A DNA stretch of 64,000 nucleotides from Hesseltinella vesiculosa (Eukaryota; Mucoromycota; Mucoromycetes; Mucorales; Cunninghamellaceae): contig MCGT01000027.1 of assembly GCA_002104935.1 (NCBI GenBank), forward strand, positions 186,001-250,000. The letters run 5' to 3'. The notes below the pieces were generated by a model, which was given only the letters and a program-made list of their open reading frames with translations, made no database searches and had not been told where the DNA came from. Shown here one piece after another: positions 1 to 11,046 of this stretch. Numbering within the stretch: position 1 is the stretch's first letter; every line of letters begins with the position of its first letter. The position numbers and the translations under genes were made by a program.

Positions 1-219
1 TGTCAATGATAATCGGATCTGACAATGACGGTGGCTGGATCGGCTGGCGATTGGATATCAACTGGTCAATGGCTGAGCGTTTACGACTGGTATCCATCAT
101 GATGCTTCTTACTGGTTCATTTCGTGAATGAAAGAGAAGAAAAAATAGGTGGAAGAAAAGGAGGTGCTGCGACTTTTTCCCCAGCTCTATCTCTTTGTTT
201 GAAAAAAAAAAAAAAAAAG

Positions 220-1078
220 ATGGGCAGCGATTCTGTGGCCCAGTTCAGTGGTCCCATCACAGCCTACATGTCCGGTCTCCCAGGTAAGCAAGCTGATTCT
301 CATCCTTGGACGCGAACTTACACAGAGCTGTTTATTATTATTATTATTATTTGGGGGGGGGGGAAGATGTGAATCTGGCGTATGTGCGGTACTTTGGCAA
401 GAAACACAATGCCATCCAAGCAACATTTACGAGTTTGAATGCGCAAGGATTTACAGCCACCTATGCAACAGCCCAAGATGCTGGGTTGCAGGTGTTTATT
501 CCGTGGCCCCAACCACCATTGACAGAACGAGGTCAGATCCGACCTGCTTTGGAAGCCATGGCTGATGAAGCGCAAAAAGCATTGGGCATGGTAAGCTCAT
601 TGAAGCCGCTCAACAAGTGCTGACCTCTATTTTTTTTTTGTCTGCCATTGAATAGCCTAGTTCATTGCATGGACCACCTCCAATTGCAGCTTTGGCGCGA
701 GCAGCTGCGGCCGAAGAAGCAATGGGCAGGACATCCATCTATGACTCTGCCGATCATTTGGACAAGTTTGAGGCGGCGGATTTGTTTTGGCAGGTGACGC
801 TTTTGGCAGGGATGTGGTCGACGTGGTTCCTGACGCAGCCTCGGGAAATGGCGCTGGCAAAAGCCGTGCAGCAAATGGTGCCGGTGCCGGTGATCCAGTG
901 GATTTGGCGGATGGCGGTGGGTCTGCATGTGGGCGAGGCGGTGGTGGCCTGTGGGATCTGTGTGCGCCGAGGCTGGTATTCTACAAGCACCACAGCCAAA
1001 TGGACGTTCAGCACTTTACTGTTTGGGTTTGCCTCGATGAAGAAATTGGTCTCCCACGGTAAACAAAAAAACCATTAA
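220..1078 (+). CDS. DUF2470 domain protein with C-terminal membrane segments
   Basis: I read three exons: 220-283, 367-590 and 656-1078. The phases join cleanly, and an Asp codon spans the first junction. The N-terminal half (VNLAYVRYFGKK, then an R-x3-LEAMADEA helix) resembles the DUF2470 fold found in haem-utilisation-type proteins. The C-terminal half, from LFWQVTLLAGMW onward, has about four hydrophobic segments with a conserved-looking HVGEAVVACGI stretch, like the TMEM254/DUF4499 group. Such fusions occur in fungi, but the biochemical role is unknown to me. The start is the first ATG after an A-rich tract and fits the frame. The first intron carries an ATT repeat and an 11-G run. Confidence 0.72.
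331..363. repeat. ATT microsatellite followed by an 11-G run
   Basis: About six ATT units (331-352) run directly into eleven G residues (353-363). They lie just before the 3' splice site of the first intron of the DUF2470 gene. The run occupies the place where a pyrimidine tract is usually found. Confidence 0.9.
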
Positions 1079-1764
1079 ACCCACTCGTTATCAAAAAAAG
1101 AGGTGTAGATGAGATCATGTCCCTCCCCCCTGCTCTTGGCCCTCCTTTTTTTTTTTTTGTTCCGGAAAAAAGCGAGGGTAAAATTCTTTTTATTGCTTGT
1201 GTGTAATTTCCAATGGGTCTATGGTTTTTTTGTAATAGCACTTGGGGTGGTTTGCAAGAGTAGAAAAGGTTATTTGAGATGGCTTTTGATTGAGTCCAAC
1301 CCCTCTCGGTTCGTCCCGTTTAGAAAAAGAAGACTGGACGGAAAAGCTTTTTTCGCGTTCATTTATACTGATGCACTGAAAAAGGTAAACAAAGCATGAG
1401 ATTGGAAACAGAGACAAGTGAAGGAGAGCAAGACGGGGTATCGTTGGCACCCCTACAAAGCCCCTATTGAAAATAGCGTTGTTGTCGGTATGAGGTGAGA
1501 CAGATCCAATTCTATTTTGGCTAAACATACTTGGTCAAAAATCGGATAAGCTTATTGACCAGGAATGACTAGCAAAAAAGCAGCGATGAAAGATAAAAAA
1601 GGAGGCCCTGAAAGTAGCATGGTTACACAGCGGCTGTTGTTTGCATTTTTTAATTCCAATTGCCGAGGACCTTTTTGCTCTTCTTTTTTTTTCCCTTTTT
1701 TTTTTTTTTTTTTCTTTTTTCACTTGTTGTATTATAGACATTTTTTTTAAATTATTTTTACAGG
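1079..1764. other. Intergenic, no gene seen
   Basis: AT-rich spacer with many T and A runs, including a long T tract ending about 25 bases before the next start codon. Short open frames here have no recognisable motif. It presumably holds the 3' end of the DUF2470 transcript and the promoter of the zinc transporter gene. Confidence 0.6.
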
Positions 1765-3354
1765 ATGAAATGGGCGTTGAGTAGATTACATAGAATTTAT
1801 GCTATGATGGTGATCTATGTCACCTTCTTTATTGCTGAATTGGGCGTTGGTTATTATACAAGCTCGCTTGCGTTGGTAAGAACAATGAAAAAAAAATCAG
1901 AAAACTTGCATTGAACGCTCTGTTTTGATAGATAGCCGACTCATTTCATATGCTGAATGATCTTATCAGTTTAATGGTGGCGTTGTGGGCCATTCGACTG
2001 GCCAACCGACCGGTGAGCGACAATTCAAAGTATACGTATGGCTGGCAACGAGCCGAGATCCTTGGGGCGTTGTTGAATGGGGTGTTTTTGCTGGCTTTGT
2101 GTGTAGCCATTGTGCTTCAGTCGGTCGAGCGGTTTATTCGTTTGGAACAAATGACCAATCCTGATATTGTGGTGATTGTTGCTGGCGCTGGCCTTGTGTC
2201 TAATATCTTTGGCATGTTTCTGTTCCATGGTAACAATGAAAATGAAAAAAAATCCCTCACCCATTTCTAAACTCCTCTCACGATAAATTGCTCCTGTTCG
2301 TCTCTATTGGTAGATCATTCGCATCATCATCACGGTCACGGCCATTCAAAGGACGATCATGATATTGAGCAACATACACATGAAGGTGGTGGTGGCCATA
2401 TGAATATGAAAGGGGTAAAGAAAAAAAAAACAGGGGCAAGCTCATCCTAACATGGTCCACTTGAATAGATCTTCTTGCATGTTTTGGGGGACGCATTGGG
2501 AAACATTGGTGTCATTGCTGCTGCTCTATTTATTTGGTTTGCTCCATATGATTGGCGATATTATGCAGATCCCTTTATTAGGTAACCCTCAAACAAACAT
2601 GACCCAGCTCACGTTTTTTTTTTATAGTCTGCTGATTGCCATCGTCATTTTTACGACTGCTGTTCCATTGGGTAAGCTTTCTATTCTCACTCACGATGAG
2701 CTGCTGACTTTTTTTCTTTTTTTTAAAAAAAACAGTGCGCCAAACGTCCAACATTTTATTACAAGGTGTGCCAGCCAGTATCAATCTTGTTGACCTCCGA
2801 GACTCTTTGCTCAAAGTAAAATTCTCCCAAACACTGTTGTCAAGCTACGGCATTCTCACCCCTTGGTTTTTTTTTTTTTGGGATTAGATTCCTGGGATCA
2901 ACTCGGTGCATGAGTTACATATTTGGCAATTGTCAGATACCAAGATTGTTGCTTCACTTCACGTGCTGATTGAACATGGGTATGACTATATGGATCTGTC
3001 GGCAAAATTGCGAAAGACGTTGCACAGCTTTGGTGTCCATTCAGCCACCATCCAGCCTGAATTCCTGGATCAAAAAGAAACCCTGAATGACCTAGCCTCG
3101 GATTCCCTCAGCACGTCGCTCCAAGCCATTCCTGCACAACAGGTAAAAAAAAGGTCTGCGCAGCAAAGATGAAACTCAACTCGTTTTTTTTTTTTTAGCC
3201 ACCCGTCGACTCGTCTTGTTTATTGCATTGCATTGAAGATGAATCTTGTTATGAAAACGCCTGCTGCCCTCCTCCATACACACAGCCCTTGCACCCTAGC
3301 TCGCTTCGATCCAACGCGTCCTTAGCCACACCACCTGTGCCTTCCTCGACCTGA
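1765..3354 (+). CDS. Zinc transporter, cation diffusion facilitator family (Zrc1/Cot1-like)
   Basis: Eight exons (1765-1875, 1932-2229, 2314-2414, 2469-2581, 2628-2671, 2736-2815, 2888-3142, 3199-3354) join in frame to give 385 residues. CDF proteins exchange Zn2+ (sometimes Cd2+ or Co2+) for protons across vacuolar or Golgi membranes. The two HxxxD metal-site motifs are visible: HMLND in membrane segment 2 and HVLGD in segment 5. Between segments 4 and 5, exon 3 encodes a His-rich loop (HSHHHHGHGH, then further scattered His), typical of zinc carriers. The C-terminal cytoplasmic domain is present (HELHIWQL). The protein is slightly shorter than yeast Zrc1. The tail has clustered Cys (CCPPPY) of unknown meaning. 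His rather than Asp in both sites favours zinc. Confidence 0.93.
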
Positions 3355-3459
3355 TCTATTTTTATCTGTACCCCCCCTTTATTTGCCCCCTACATGTACA
3401 AGTAATAAACAGCCATCTAACATTACGTAGCCGGTGAAGGCGAGGGTAAAATACATCCT

Positions 3460-5016
3460 CTAGGATTGATTGGCGAGCGAGGTGAGTGAGGGACGGGCTT
3501 GGCCGGGGATAGCGATGGCTGATTCATAGGTGGGAAGGCTGCCGCTGAAGCTGTAGAGTCGGTTGGTGCGGCAGGCGGTGGTGTAGGAAGGCACGCGGGA
3601 CAGATCCAATGCCTGCCATGGCAAAGGGTCGTAGGGGGTATCAGTGCTTTCCTGGTGGGCGGGCCGAGGCGAAGGCAGGGGGGTGGTGTTACCGGACATG
3701 GACGGCATCAGTGGCTCGTCCATCACCGACTGAGTCGCCAGGCTGGCGGCTTCATTGGGTGTGGCTCGGACGAGGGAGGTGGGCAGCATGCCTTCGGCCA
3801 CCATGCGTGCAAACGTGTCTGGATCATAAGGAATGCTCTTCCATGTGTCTTCATAGGCCGGCAAGGCTCCTGCGTCATCATTGCTCATGGCCGACACCAT
3901 CACTGGGAGCGCAGCTCGCAGTTCTATATAAATATAAAAAAAAAGGTGGTGTAAAAAATCACCTGTCACGTAGACTCAACGTACCAGAGATATGACCGTC
4001 TTGGTTGACAAGGGTGATTTCGACTTTGATTTTATGCCGGACTTTAATCAGATCGTTGGTCGTGTCACAGGTGATCTTGTGGTCGCCTTCAGAGGGAGGA
4101 ACGGCAAGGGTGATGGTTTTGGTCAGGGCACTGCCGTCCCAGTGAGCGGCTGGGTCGTCCAAGGAGAGATGGTCGTCGCGCACCTGTCGGATCAGCTGGC
4201 TGAAGGTCTTGCCATGGTCTCCGGCCGCTAGCGACACGTATTCCTTCAAAAGACAGCTGATGGACCGGATCTGGAGGTTGGGGGCGATGGGCACGAGGCG
4301 GAAAGTGATGGGGATCAGGCTGTTGGGCGAATAGCATTTGCGTGGCATGGCGAATTCATACGTGAGCTTGTCGGCCCATTCGTTGGCAATGTCGATCTGT
4401 TGCTGCAGCTCCAACGACGACGGCAGCATCACCCGCGTCACGGTCAGGTTGCGTTTGTCGGTCCAGTTCATGGCAAAGGTCGGCCGCTCGGCCACGGCTT
4501 TCAATCGATATTCCACCTGGCCAAGATCGTGCTGGATCGATTCCGGAAGATCGCCTGGTAAAGGCAATTCAAAGTCCCTTTGCAAAAAAAAAAAAATCAC
4601 CCGTGAGCCCCTTCCTTGTCGATCCCTTCTTACCATCGATAATGCCGATCGGTCAAATGGTAGACCTTTTTCGTGTGTGGCAAAAAGCTCCATTCGTGTT
4701 CCAATATTGTTTTTTCATCCCTGAACATGCTCTGCTGAGGCCCCCGGCCAAAGCCTACGGTGCCGGTGCCAAGACAAAAACGGTGAGTACAATGTCGGTG
4801 GAAGGGAGGCAACTGACCTTCGATCCAGCTGGTTTTGACTTTGCCAATGAACTTTAGCACGATGGAGCGAATTTTGATATCTTCATGACAGTCTAGCACC
4901 ACCGAGCCTCGCAAGAGAACCCCTGCGGATTCTTCGGCCGTCCCATGAAGGAGAATGTTGTCCGATTCTACATTGATTTTGAAATCTGCTCCTTGCAGCA
5001 GATGAATGTGATGCAT
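3460..5016 (-). CDS. Alpha-arrestin domain protein
   Basis: Four exons on the minus strand (5016-4818, 4754-4634, 4577-3985, 3923-3460) give 458 residues. The N-terminal arrestin sheet starts at FKINVESDNILLHGTAEE and continues through WSFLPHTKKVYHLTDRHYRW and DFELPLPGDLPES. The arrestin-C half follows (YEFAMPRKCYSPNSLIPI, then CLLKEYVSLAAGDHG). Alpha-arrestins are adaptors that bring Rsp5/Nedd4 ubiquitin ligases to plasma-membrane transporters. Consistent with that role, the tail has LPxY-type motifs (LPAYED and LPTYES). The start is the first in-frame ATG downstream of the T-rich promoter. The specific cargo cannot be told from sequence. The gene is divergent from the unknown gene at 5352. 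Confidence 0.88.
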
Positions 5017-5351
5017 TGTAGCAATGGCGTGCAATTAGGAAAAACGAAGAATGGAGTGAAAAAAAAAAGGCGAGAATGAAACAGCGCGAAAGAAACGAAA
5101 ATATACCCCAAAAGTCGTGTGAAAAAAAAAAAAAAACGGCCGTTTTGGTGGGATAACCTGATTTTCGTTGGCCTTTGACCCATCACGTTTTTTTCATTTA
5201 CTTGGCTTTTTTTTTGATGAGCACAAATCATCTCAATGCATGAAAAGCTGGCCTCCTTAATTTGTTTTGGGCGGGCCGGCTCTTTTAAAAAAAGCTGGGC
5301 TTTTTTTTCTTTTGCCCTCTTTTTTCCATTCTCAGCTTTCTCTTTATCCAA
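5017..5351. promoter_or_regulatory. Divergent intergenic region between arrestin and unknown gene
   Basis: About 335 bases separate two start codons that point away from each other. The region is rich in A and T runs. No specific transcription factor site could be supported. Confidence 0.45.
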
Positions 5352-6072
5352 ATGCTCCTGTCGTTCCTTTCCTTTGGTAAGTCAACACAGACGCCAGAAA
5401 AGAGGCTGAATGATGCATTGTAGATGTCCTTGTCCTGTGTTTTGCTACATTGGGCTTATACACTGCGCTGTCGTGGTGGATCGCTCCAGCCGAAGCATTG
5501 CCGCCCAAACACAGGAAGGATCCCCTTCCGTCCAACGATACCCCTCCTACGCCCACATGTACACCGGCTACACCGGCTACACCGACCACACCCCAGCCTA
5601 CACTAATTAAGCGGCTACGACCTCGCGCCGCCAGCCATTCACCGCAATCACACTACATACCCGCCCTGACAGAACCGCCCTGCCTGTCGCCGTCATTGTC
5701 TGTCTCCACCATATCGTCCTCTTGCAGTGAAGATGACCTGGCTCCACTTCCTTCCGCGTTGCCTCGTGCATCCTCATCCCGTGTCGGTTTGCTGATCCGC
5801 CGCTTTGAATCCAATCAGCCAGCACCAGCCCATCCTCTTGGGGCTGTCAAACTAGGCCATCGCTCCTTTGAATTCCAACCAGTCGTCTCCTCATGGGAAA
5901 AACGTATCCAAACGAGGTATTTTATTATTACTAGGATTTAGGGAGGAAACCTCCTCTTTTTTTCCCACTCTTTTGTTTCATTATGAGCTCAACTTTTTTT
6001 TCTATTAGACCTTTACCCACACCCATGCCTTCCTATTCCACACCCATGCCCCGGTCAACGTACCAAGAATGA
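5352..6072 (+). CDS. Unknown protein with N-terminal membrane anchor
   Basis: Three exons (5352-5376, 5424-5916, 6009-6072) join in phase to give 193 residues. I do not recognise the family. Residues 5-30 (VLVLCFATLGLYTALSWW) form one hydrophobic helix, a likely signal anchor. The rest is low-complexity and rich in Pro, Ser and Thr, with repeated TPATP units. A short block near the C-terminus (LGHRSFEFQPVVSSWEKRI) looks less random and may be a binding motif. The last exon adds PMPSYSTPMPRS. The third exon is preferred over reading through because the intron has clean GTATTT...TTAG borders and keeps phase. Probable short exon 1 and lack of homology make this moderately uncertain. Confidence 0.55.
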
Positions 6073-6162
6073 ACCATTGTCTCTGACCCGATACCTCTAT
6101 TTTGTACAGTTTCTTTCGTTTATGACTGGGTGTATAAAAGACGGCTTGTGCCCCTAGCCATG

Positions 6163-7147
6163 TCAATTGGAAGGACAGATCAGGCCGGTGTCGTCGGGCG
6201 GATGGACGGTGAGGGTGGGCAGCCAGATGAAATGCCAGAAATGAAAAGTGATGTCCAGCGACACATTGAGGGCCGGCGGGTTATTGACCATGTGGGGACC
6301 ACAGGCATTGTAGAACTGGGCAAAGGTGGGATCCGTCAGGTTGCTGGACACCGCGGTATAATTGACGGCAAAGACAGCATTGAAATCTTGCTTGGCCACC
6401 AACGTCAGGTCGGACAGGGAGGTCGAGGCAAAGGGGATGATGGTCAGGTCGCTGTTGTAGTTGAGCATGTTCAAGACCAGGTCGACCTGGCGGAGATGCA
6501 GCGGGATGAAGTTGGGCCGGTTGTCCAAGGTCAGGTTCAGCTGCCAGGTGGTATGGTAAAAAGGCGACTGTGGCGGTCCCCAGTCGGGCGCGTCCAGGCC
6601 AAAGGTGTCGGCGGTCGACGCCATGGCCACCAGCGGCAGGCGCGGCCAACAAAAGAACAACACCAGCGCAGCAGCCAGCGCCAGGAAAACCAGAAGCAGC
6701 ACCAGACACCAGCGATGACACACCCAGCGGCGCGCGTGGTGCGACCAGCCGATGTGCTGGTATTGTTGCTGTTTCCGCAGCTCTTCGCACAGAGACATGG
6801 TGGTGGGATGAGGCTCGGCCACGGGAAATGGGTAGGAAGGCGTGGCGGTGGTGATGGTGGTCAGCAAGCTGTCCTGCCGAAGCCCCGTCAGTGCCGGCAC
6901 CGACAAAGTGGGTGCGCGAGAATCGCACACCATCAGTTTTTCATCTGCCGTCTGCTTGTTGGAGTAAGGCAAATAACTTGGTTTTGTCTGACTGAACGGC
7001 AAGTCGGGCGTAGGTGAGGTAGGCGATCCAAGACCTGTAAAAAAAAAAAAAAATAAGCGTCTTTTTCCTGTTTGCCATGCACTTGCTTTGATGGGTCATG
7101 GCCCGCCGTCGTCGATAAGGATCCTTTTCTTCCTGGGCATTCTCCAT
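6163..7147 (-). CDS. Single-pass membrane protein with LEA2-like lumenal domain
   Basis: Two exons (7147-7087 and 7034-6163) give 310 residues. The intron (7035-7086) needs a GC-AG reading: its donor is CAAA|GCAAGT and its acceptor is a T-run followed by ACAG. The N-terminal 115 or so residues are cytosolic-looking, beginning MENAQEEKDPYRRRR. One strong transmembrane helix follows (LVLLLVFLALAAALVLFFCW). The rest resembles the LEA type 2 / NDR1-HIN1-like beta-sandwich (LNLTLDNRPNFIPLHL, DLVLNMLNYNSDLTI), with several N-glycosylation sequons (NLT, NYT, NVS). Fungal relatives sit in vacuolar or plasma membranes with no firmly assigned activity. Using a GT donor at the same place would require a weaker acceptor. 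Confidence 0.75.
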
Positions 7148-7621
7148 AACCTCATACAACCCAGTAAAAAAAAGTGAAGAGAAAGAAAAGGAAAGTTGAA
7201 GAAATCGAATTGCTGGAAAAAGACAATGAAAAAAAAAGGAGTGGCCAATTTTTTTTTTTTTTCCTTCTCGTTCAACCGTCCGCCCATTTTTTTTCCCTTT
7301 CCCATGCTTTTTTGTTCTTCTCCATCGCCAACGACAAAAGAGAGATGGGTCATTATCATACATGTTACAAATAAAGCAGGTCCAAGGCCTCGACTCGAAA
7401 GAGTCAATAGTAATGCAAGGCAAAAAATGACGATGACGGTGGAGTATGAAAATAAGGAGGGGGGTCATGCATGATGGGCACAGCAAATGATATTTTTTTT
7501 TTTTATCTTGTACAGGTATATGAGGAAAAATTTATATAAATAATCAAACGAAGACTTTTTGGAATCCCAAAGGAAAAGGAGCAAAAGGAACGAGGGGAAG
7601 ATGACGTAGTGAAAAGGGATG
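7148..7621. other. Intergenic, no gene seen
   Basis: Spacer between the LEA2-like gene start and the RAE1 stop, both on the minus strand. It has many A and T runs and no supported coding signal. It should hold the promoter of the LEA2-like gene. Confidence 0.5.
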
Positions 7622-8948
7622 TCACTTTGGCTGAGGTGTCAAATCGTTGGTGGAGACAGGGTGGAGAAGGATGCGTGGAGGGGTGTTGGGGTTATGCAAT
7701 TTGGCTCCCTGGTGCCAATCGTAACTGACAGCGTAAGCAAAAATGGTGCCGGTGCCATTGAAACAGGTGTTGGAGATGGTGCCATTGACTTTGGGCAGCG
7801 CGTTGTTTCGTCGTTTCAGTTCTCGGTTCCAAAACACGACCACGCCATCGGAGCCACAGGTGGTAAACGTGGCTGGGTTCGTTGGGTGGAACGACACCTG
7901 ATTACATGAATGGATTGTGTTGGAGCCTTCTTCTCGATTGGATTTGAACAAAAAGCCCCGGCTACGGTTTTTTTTTTTTTTAAAAAAAAAAAATTGAATA
8001 AACGTCATTCCTCCTCTCTGGCACTTACTCCTTGTCGGCATCTTGGATATATTGAATAGCAACTCGGCCTTCAATGGACCCAAGGGCATAGCCGCTGCCA
8101 TCGGTAAAACAGCTCACCGTCCGTGTTTGCCATCGTAAGGGTGAAAAGGATTGCTACAACGAGATAGAAGCATGTTGGTCCGTCTCCCTATTCGTCCAAT
8201 AAGACAGGGGCCTTTACCTTGTAAGGAACGGTTGGATTGTTGAGGTCAAAGACCAGCACATGTCGGTTGGCAGTAGCAGCCACCAGCAGATTCTGGCGCG
8301 TGTCCATGCTGTAGAGCCGCTCGGGCAAAGATGCAGTGCTGATGGGCGTCGACGAAGGCGCTCGTGTATCCCAATATTTCAAGCTCTTGTCCCAGCCGCC
8401 CGTCACCATGACATGGGGCTGTTGCTCTAAAAACCGGATGGATCGGATCGTGTCGTCATGGGCTGCCACCTGCGTGGACTGGCCCGTTGCCACATCGTAC
8501 ATTCGTCCGGCCTTGTCTGCCCCACACGACACTACCTTGGTGCCATCCTACACGAGCAGAAGAACAGCGTATGAATAAAAGGAGCGGCCACTTTTTTTTT
8601 TTACTTTGCTCCAGGCGACATCGAGGGCTGGGCCTTGATGGCTGTAGGCAGCTTGAGGAACTGTCTGGCCATTGGCTTGAACTTGATAAATGCGAATCTA
8701 TGGCCGACATGGAGAACAATGACGATGGTTGAGCGGGTCTACTTTTCGTCTTCCCTAAACGTTGTTACCTGGTTGTCCCATGAAGAACAGGCAAGGATGT
8801 CGGCCTGGCTGGAAAAGGCAAGCCCGCTGACGCCATCGTTTGGCGCTGGATTGACCTAAAAATCATACTGAGGGTGAGACTACCTTTCTTCGGCTTCAGG
8901 CCCGCGCATGTGCGTCTTTCTTCTTGCCTCAAAGTCTGTCGTTGCCAT
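7622..8948 (-). CDS. RAE1: mRNA export factor RAE1/Gle2, WD40 protein
   Basis: WD-repeat beta-propeller of the nuclear pore that binds the Nup98 GLEBS motif and supports mRNA export and spindle checkpoint control. Recognised blocks in order: [89 protein letters not shown] and [10 protein letters not shown]. The order and spacing match RAE1. The start is ATG at 8948: exon 1 encodes MATTDFE and joins VNPAPNDG through a 72-base GC-AG intron (8856-8927; donor GAG|GCAAGA). The nearest GT donors give the wrong phase. DFE before the first repeat is a conserved feature of fungal RAE1. The stop is at 7622. Only 173 bases separate its start from that of SSF1. Confidence 0.93.
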
Positions 8949-9121
8949 GGAGTAGAACAAAAAACGGTGCAAAAAAAAAAAAAAAAAAAAAAAAAAGGAA
9001 AGTAGGAAAAAGCGGCCATCGTTTTTACGGAAAAGGCAAGTGACTGCATTTCCTTTGGCCGCTCCAGCTTTTTTTTTTTTTTTTTCGTTTTTTTCTTCTT
9101 TTCACCAGTTTTTATCACAGC

Positions 9122-10406
9122 ATGGCCAAGAGAAAGGTAACAGATGGCAAAGAGAAAAACAAGCTGGAAGCTAATGTTGCTGTGGATAGAGAAAGTCCAA
9201 GCCTACCAAGAAGATCACAGAAGAAGAATACGACAAAGTGCCCAAGAGTTTTGTCATGCGGTCAGGCGAGGTGGGCCGATCGGTCACAGCCTTGGTTGCC
9301 AATATCCGACGAGTCATGGAACCCTACACAGCCACCCATCTACGAGTAAGCCTACTCTCCATCACAGCCGGCATACTGATTCATTTTTTTTAGGAACGAC
9401 GTACGAATCGATTAAAGGATTTTGTTGCCGTGGCTGGTCAATTGGGGGTGACGAATTTTATGATTTTCAGCCGTACAGAGAAACATGTCAATCTGCGTAT
9501 TGCCCGTGTGCCTCGCGGTCCGACCTTGTCTTTCCGGGTGTTGGACTATGCCCTGACCAAGGACTGCCTGGCGTTACAAAACAACCCTCACACCTCGGAC
9601 ATGGACTTCCGCACCAGTCCCTTGCTGGTGCTCAACAACTTCCGACAAGAAGGCAAAGAATTCAAGGTCATGGCCGCCATGTTACAAAATATGTTCCCAG
9701 CCATTGATGTGCAAACGGTAAGAAAAAAAGAAAAAAGTGACAGGCGACCTCACCTTTTTTTTTTTTTTTTTTGCAGATGCAATTGAGCCAGGCTCGGCGA
9801 GTGCTGCTGTACAACTACAATGAAGACACCCAGACGATTGATGTACGACACTATGGCATTGGCGTCAAGACAACAGGCGTGTCAAAATCCATCAAGCGCG
9901 TGGTGTCTACCCATATTCCCAACCTCAGTCAATTCGAAGACATCTCGGACTATGTGCTCAAGGAAGCCATTGTTTCGGAAAGTGATGTGGAAGACGGGGC
10001 GGACGCGACGGTGACGCTGGGCCAGGATTACCGTGGCCGCAACAACCGCAAGAACGAGCAACGGGCCGTGCGGCTGTACGAGATGGGCCCACGCATGACG
10101 CTGCAGCTCGTCAAGGTTGAGAACGGCATGTGTGACGGGGAGGTGTTGTACAACCGCTTTGTCAAGAAGACCGACGAGGAGCTTCGTGAACAGGATGCCA
10201 AGCGCCAACGGACCCTGGGCGAAAAAGCCCAGCGTCGTCAACAGCAACAAGCCAATGTGGAAAAGAAGGAACAGGAAAGAGAAGAACATCGCCGCCGAAC
10301 CGGTGCTCAGCAACAAGACGAGGACGAGGAAGAACTCGATGATATTGGCGATCAAGACATGGACATGGAAGAAGACCAACCAGACGAGGACTCGGACTCG
10401 GAGTAA
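9122..10406 (+). CDS. SSF1: Ribosome biogenesis protein SSF1/Peter Pan, Brix domain
   Basis: Four exons (9122-9136, 9190-9345, 9394-9717, 9777-10406) give 374 residues. SSF1 acts in the nucleolus in pre-60S assembly, binding pre-rRNA for ITS2 processing. The Brix domain runs from PKSFVMRSGEVGRSVTALV through MEPYTATHL, NFMIFSRTEKHVNLRIAR and FPAIDVQT to RHYGIGVKTTGVSK. A family-typical MGPRMTLQLVKVENG block follows. The C-terminus is a charged coiled coil and then an acidic tail (EDEEELDDIGDQDMDMEED). The first exon is only five codons (MAKRK) and joins RKSKPTKKIT in phase. Length and architecture are those of the family. Confidence 0.95.
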
Positions 10407-11046
10407 CCCCTACATCTTTGTAACCACATTGCATATTTTTTTTTTATTTTATTTCTGTACCTCATTCCATCATTCATTCCTTTTATACACATAAATTTTT
10501 GACAATGACCCTCGGGAGATGGCGGGAGGGAGTGGATTTAGAGTTGAAGGACGAATTAAACTTCAAGGGGCATGTCACTTTTTTTTGATAGTCAAGAGAA
10601 AAGAAAACAAATTTAAACTTTACCAAAGACCAGGATCTCGGATTCTTTTGGCGTTCCTAGAACTCCCCCCACAACAACTGTCTCTCGAAATCAGGAAGGA
10701 CCCTGTTTTTAACAACTTTAAGATGGTCACCAATTTTGGCACGACCCCCATGTCAATTAAGGTTTCAAAATAATACATACACTTTATTTTTTTTTTTTTT
10801 TTTGTAGTAGAAGTGGCATTATCAGGTACATATTTGATGAGAGTTTCATAGGGAGAGCCAAAAAAAAATTATTTATAAGAGATCCTACAGTAAGCATCCG
10901 TTGACGCAAGGGAGAAAAAAATACAAGGAAAAAAAAAATAGAAAAAAAAACAGAATAAGCATACAGGGGGAAAAAAAGTAAGACAACACGTCATGGAGAC
11001 ACGAAAAAAAAAAAAAGAGGAGGAGGACGGTCGAAGACGGTTGGGT
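10407..11046. other. Convergent intergenic region, no gene seen
   Basis: Lies between the 3' ends of SSF1 and the WOPR gene. It has several T and A runs typical of 3' flanks here. An 84-codon frame at 10519 lacks recognisable motifs and is not supported. Confidence 0.5.

Noticed and set aside
6130..7017. 295-codon plus-strand open frame
   Set aside because: Antisense to the LEA2-like gene, low-complexity Gly/Arg/Gln composition.
10519..10773. 84-codon plus-strand frame in the convergent spacer
   Set aside because: No recognisable motif, no intron signals, and it lies in the expected 3' flank of SSF1.
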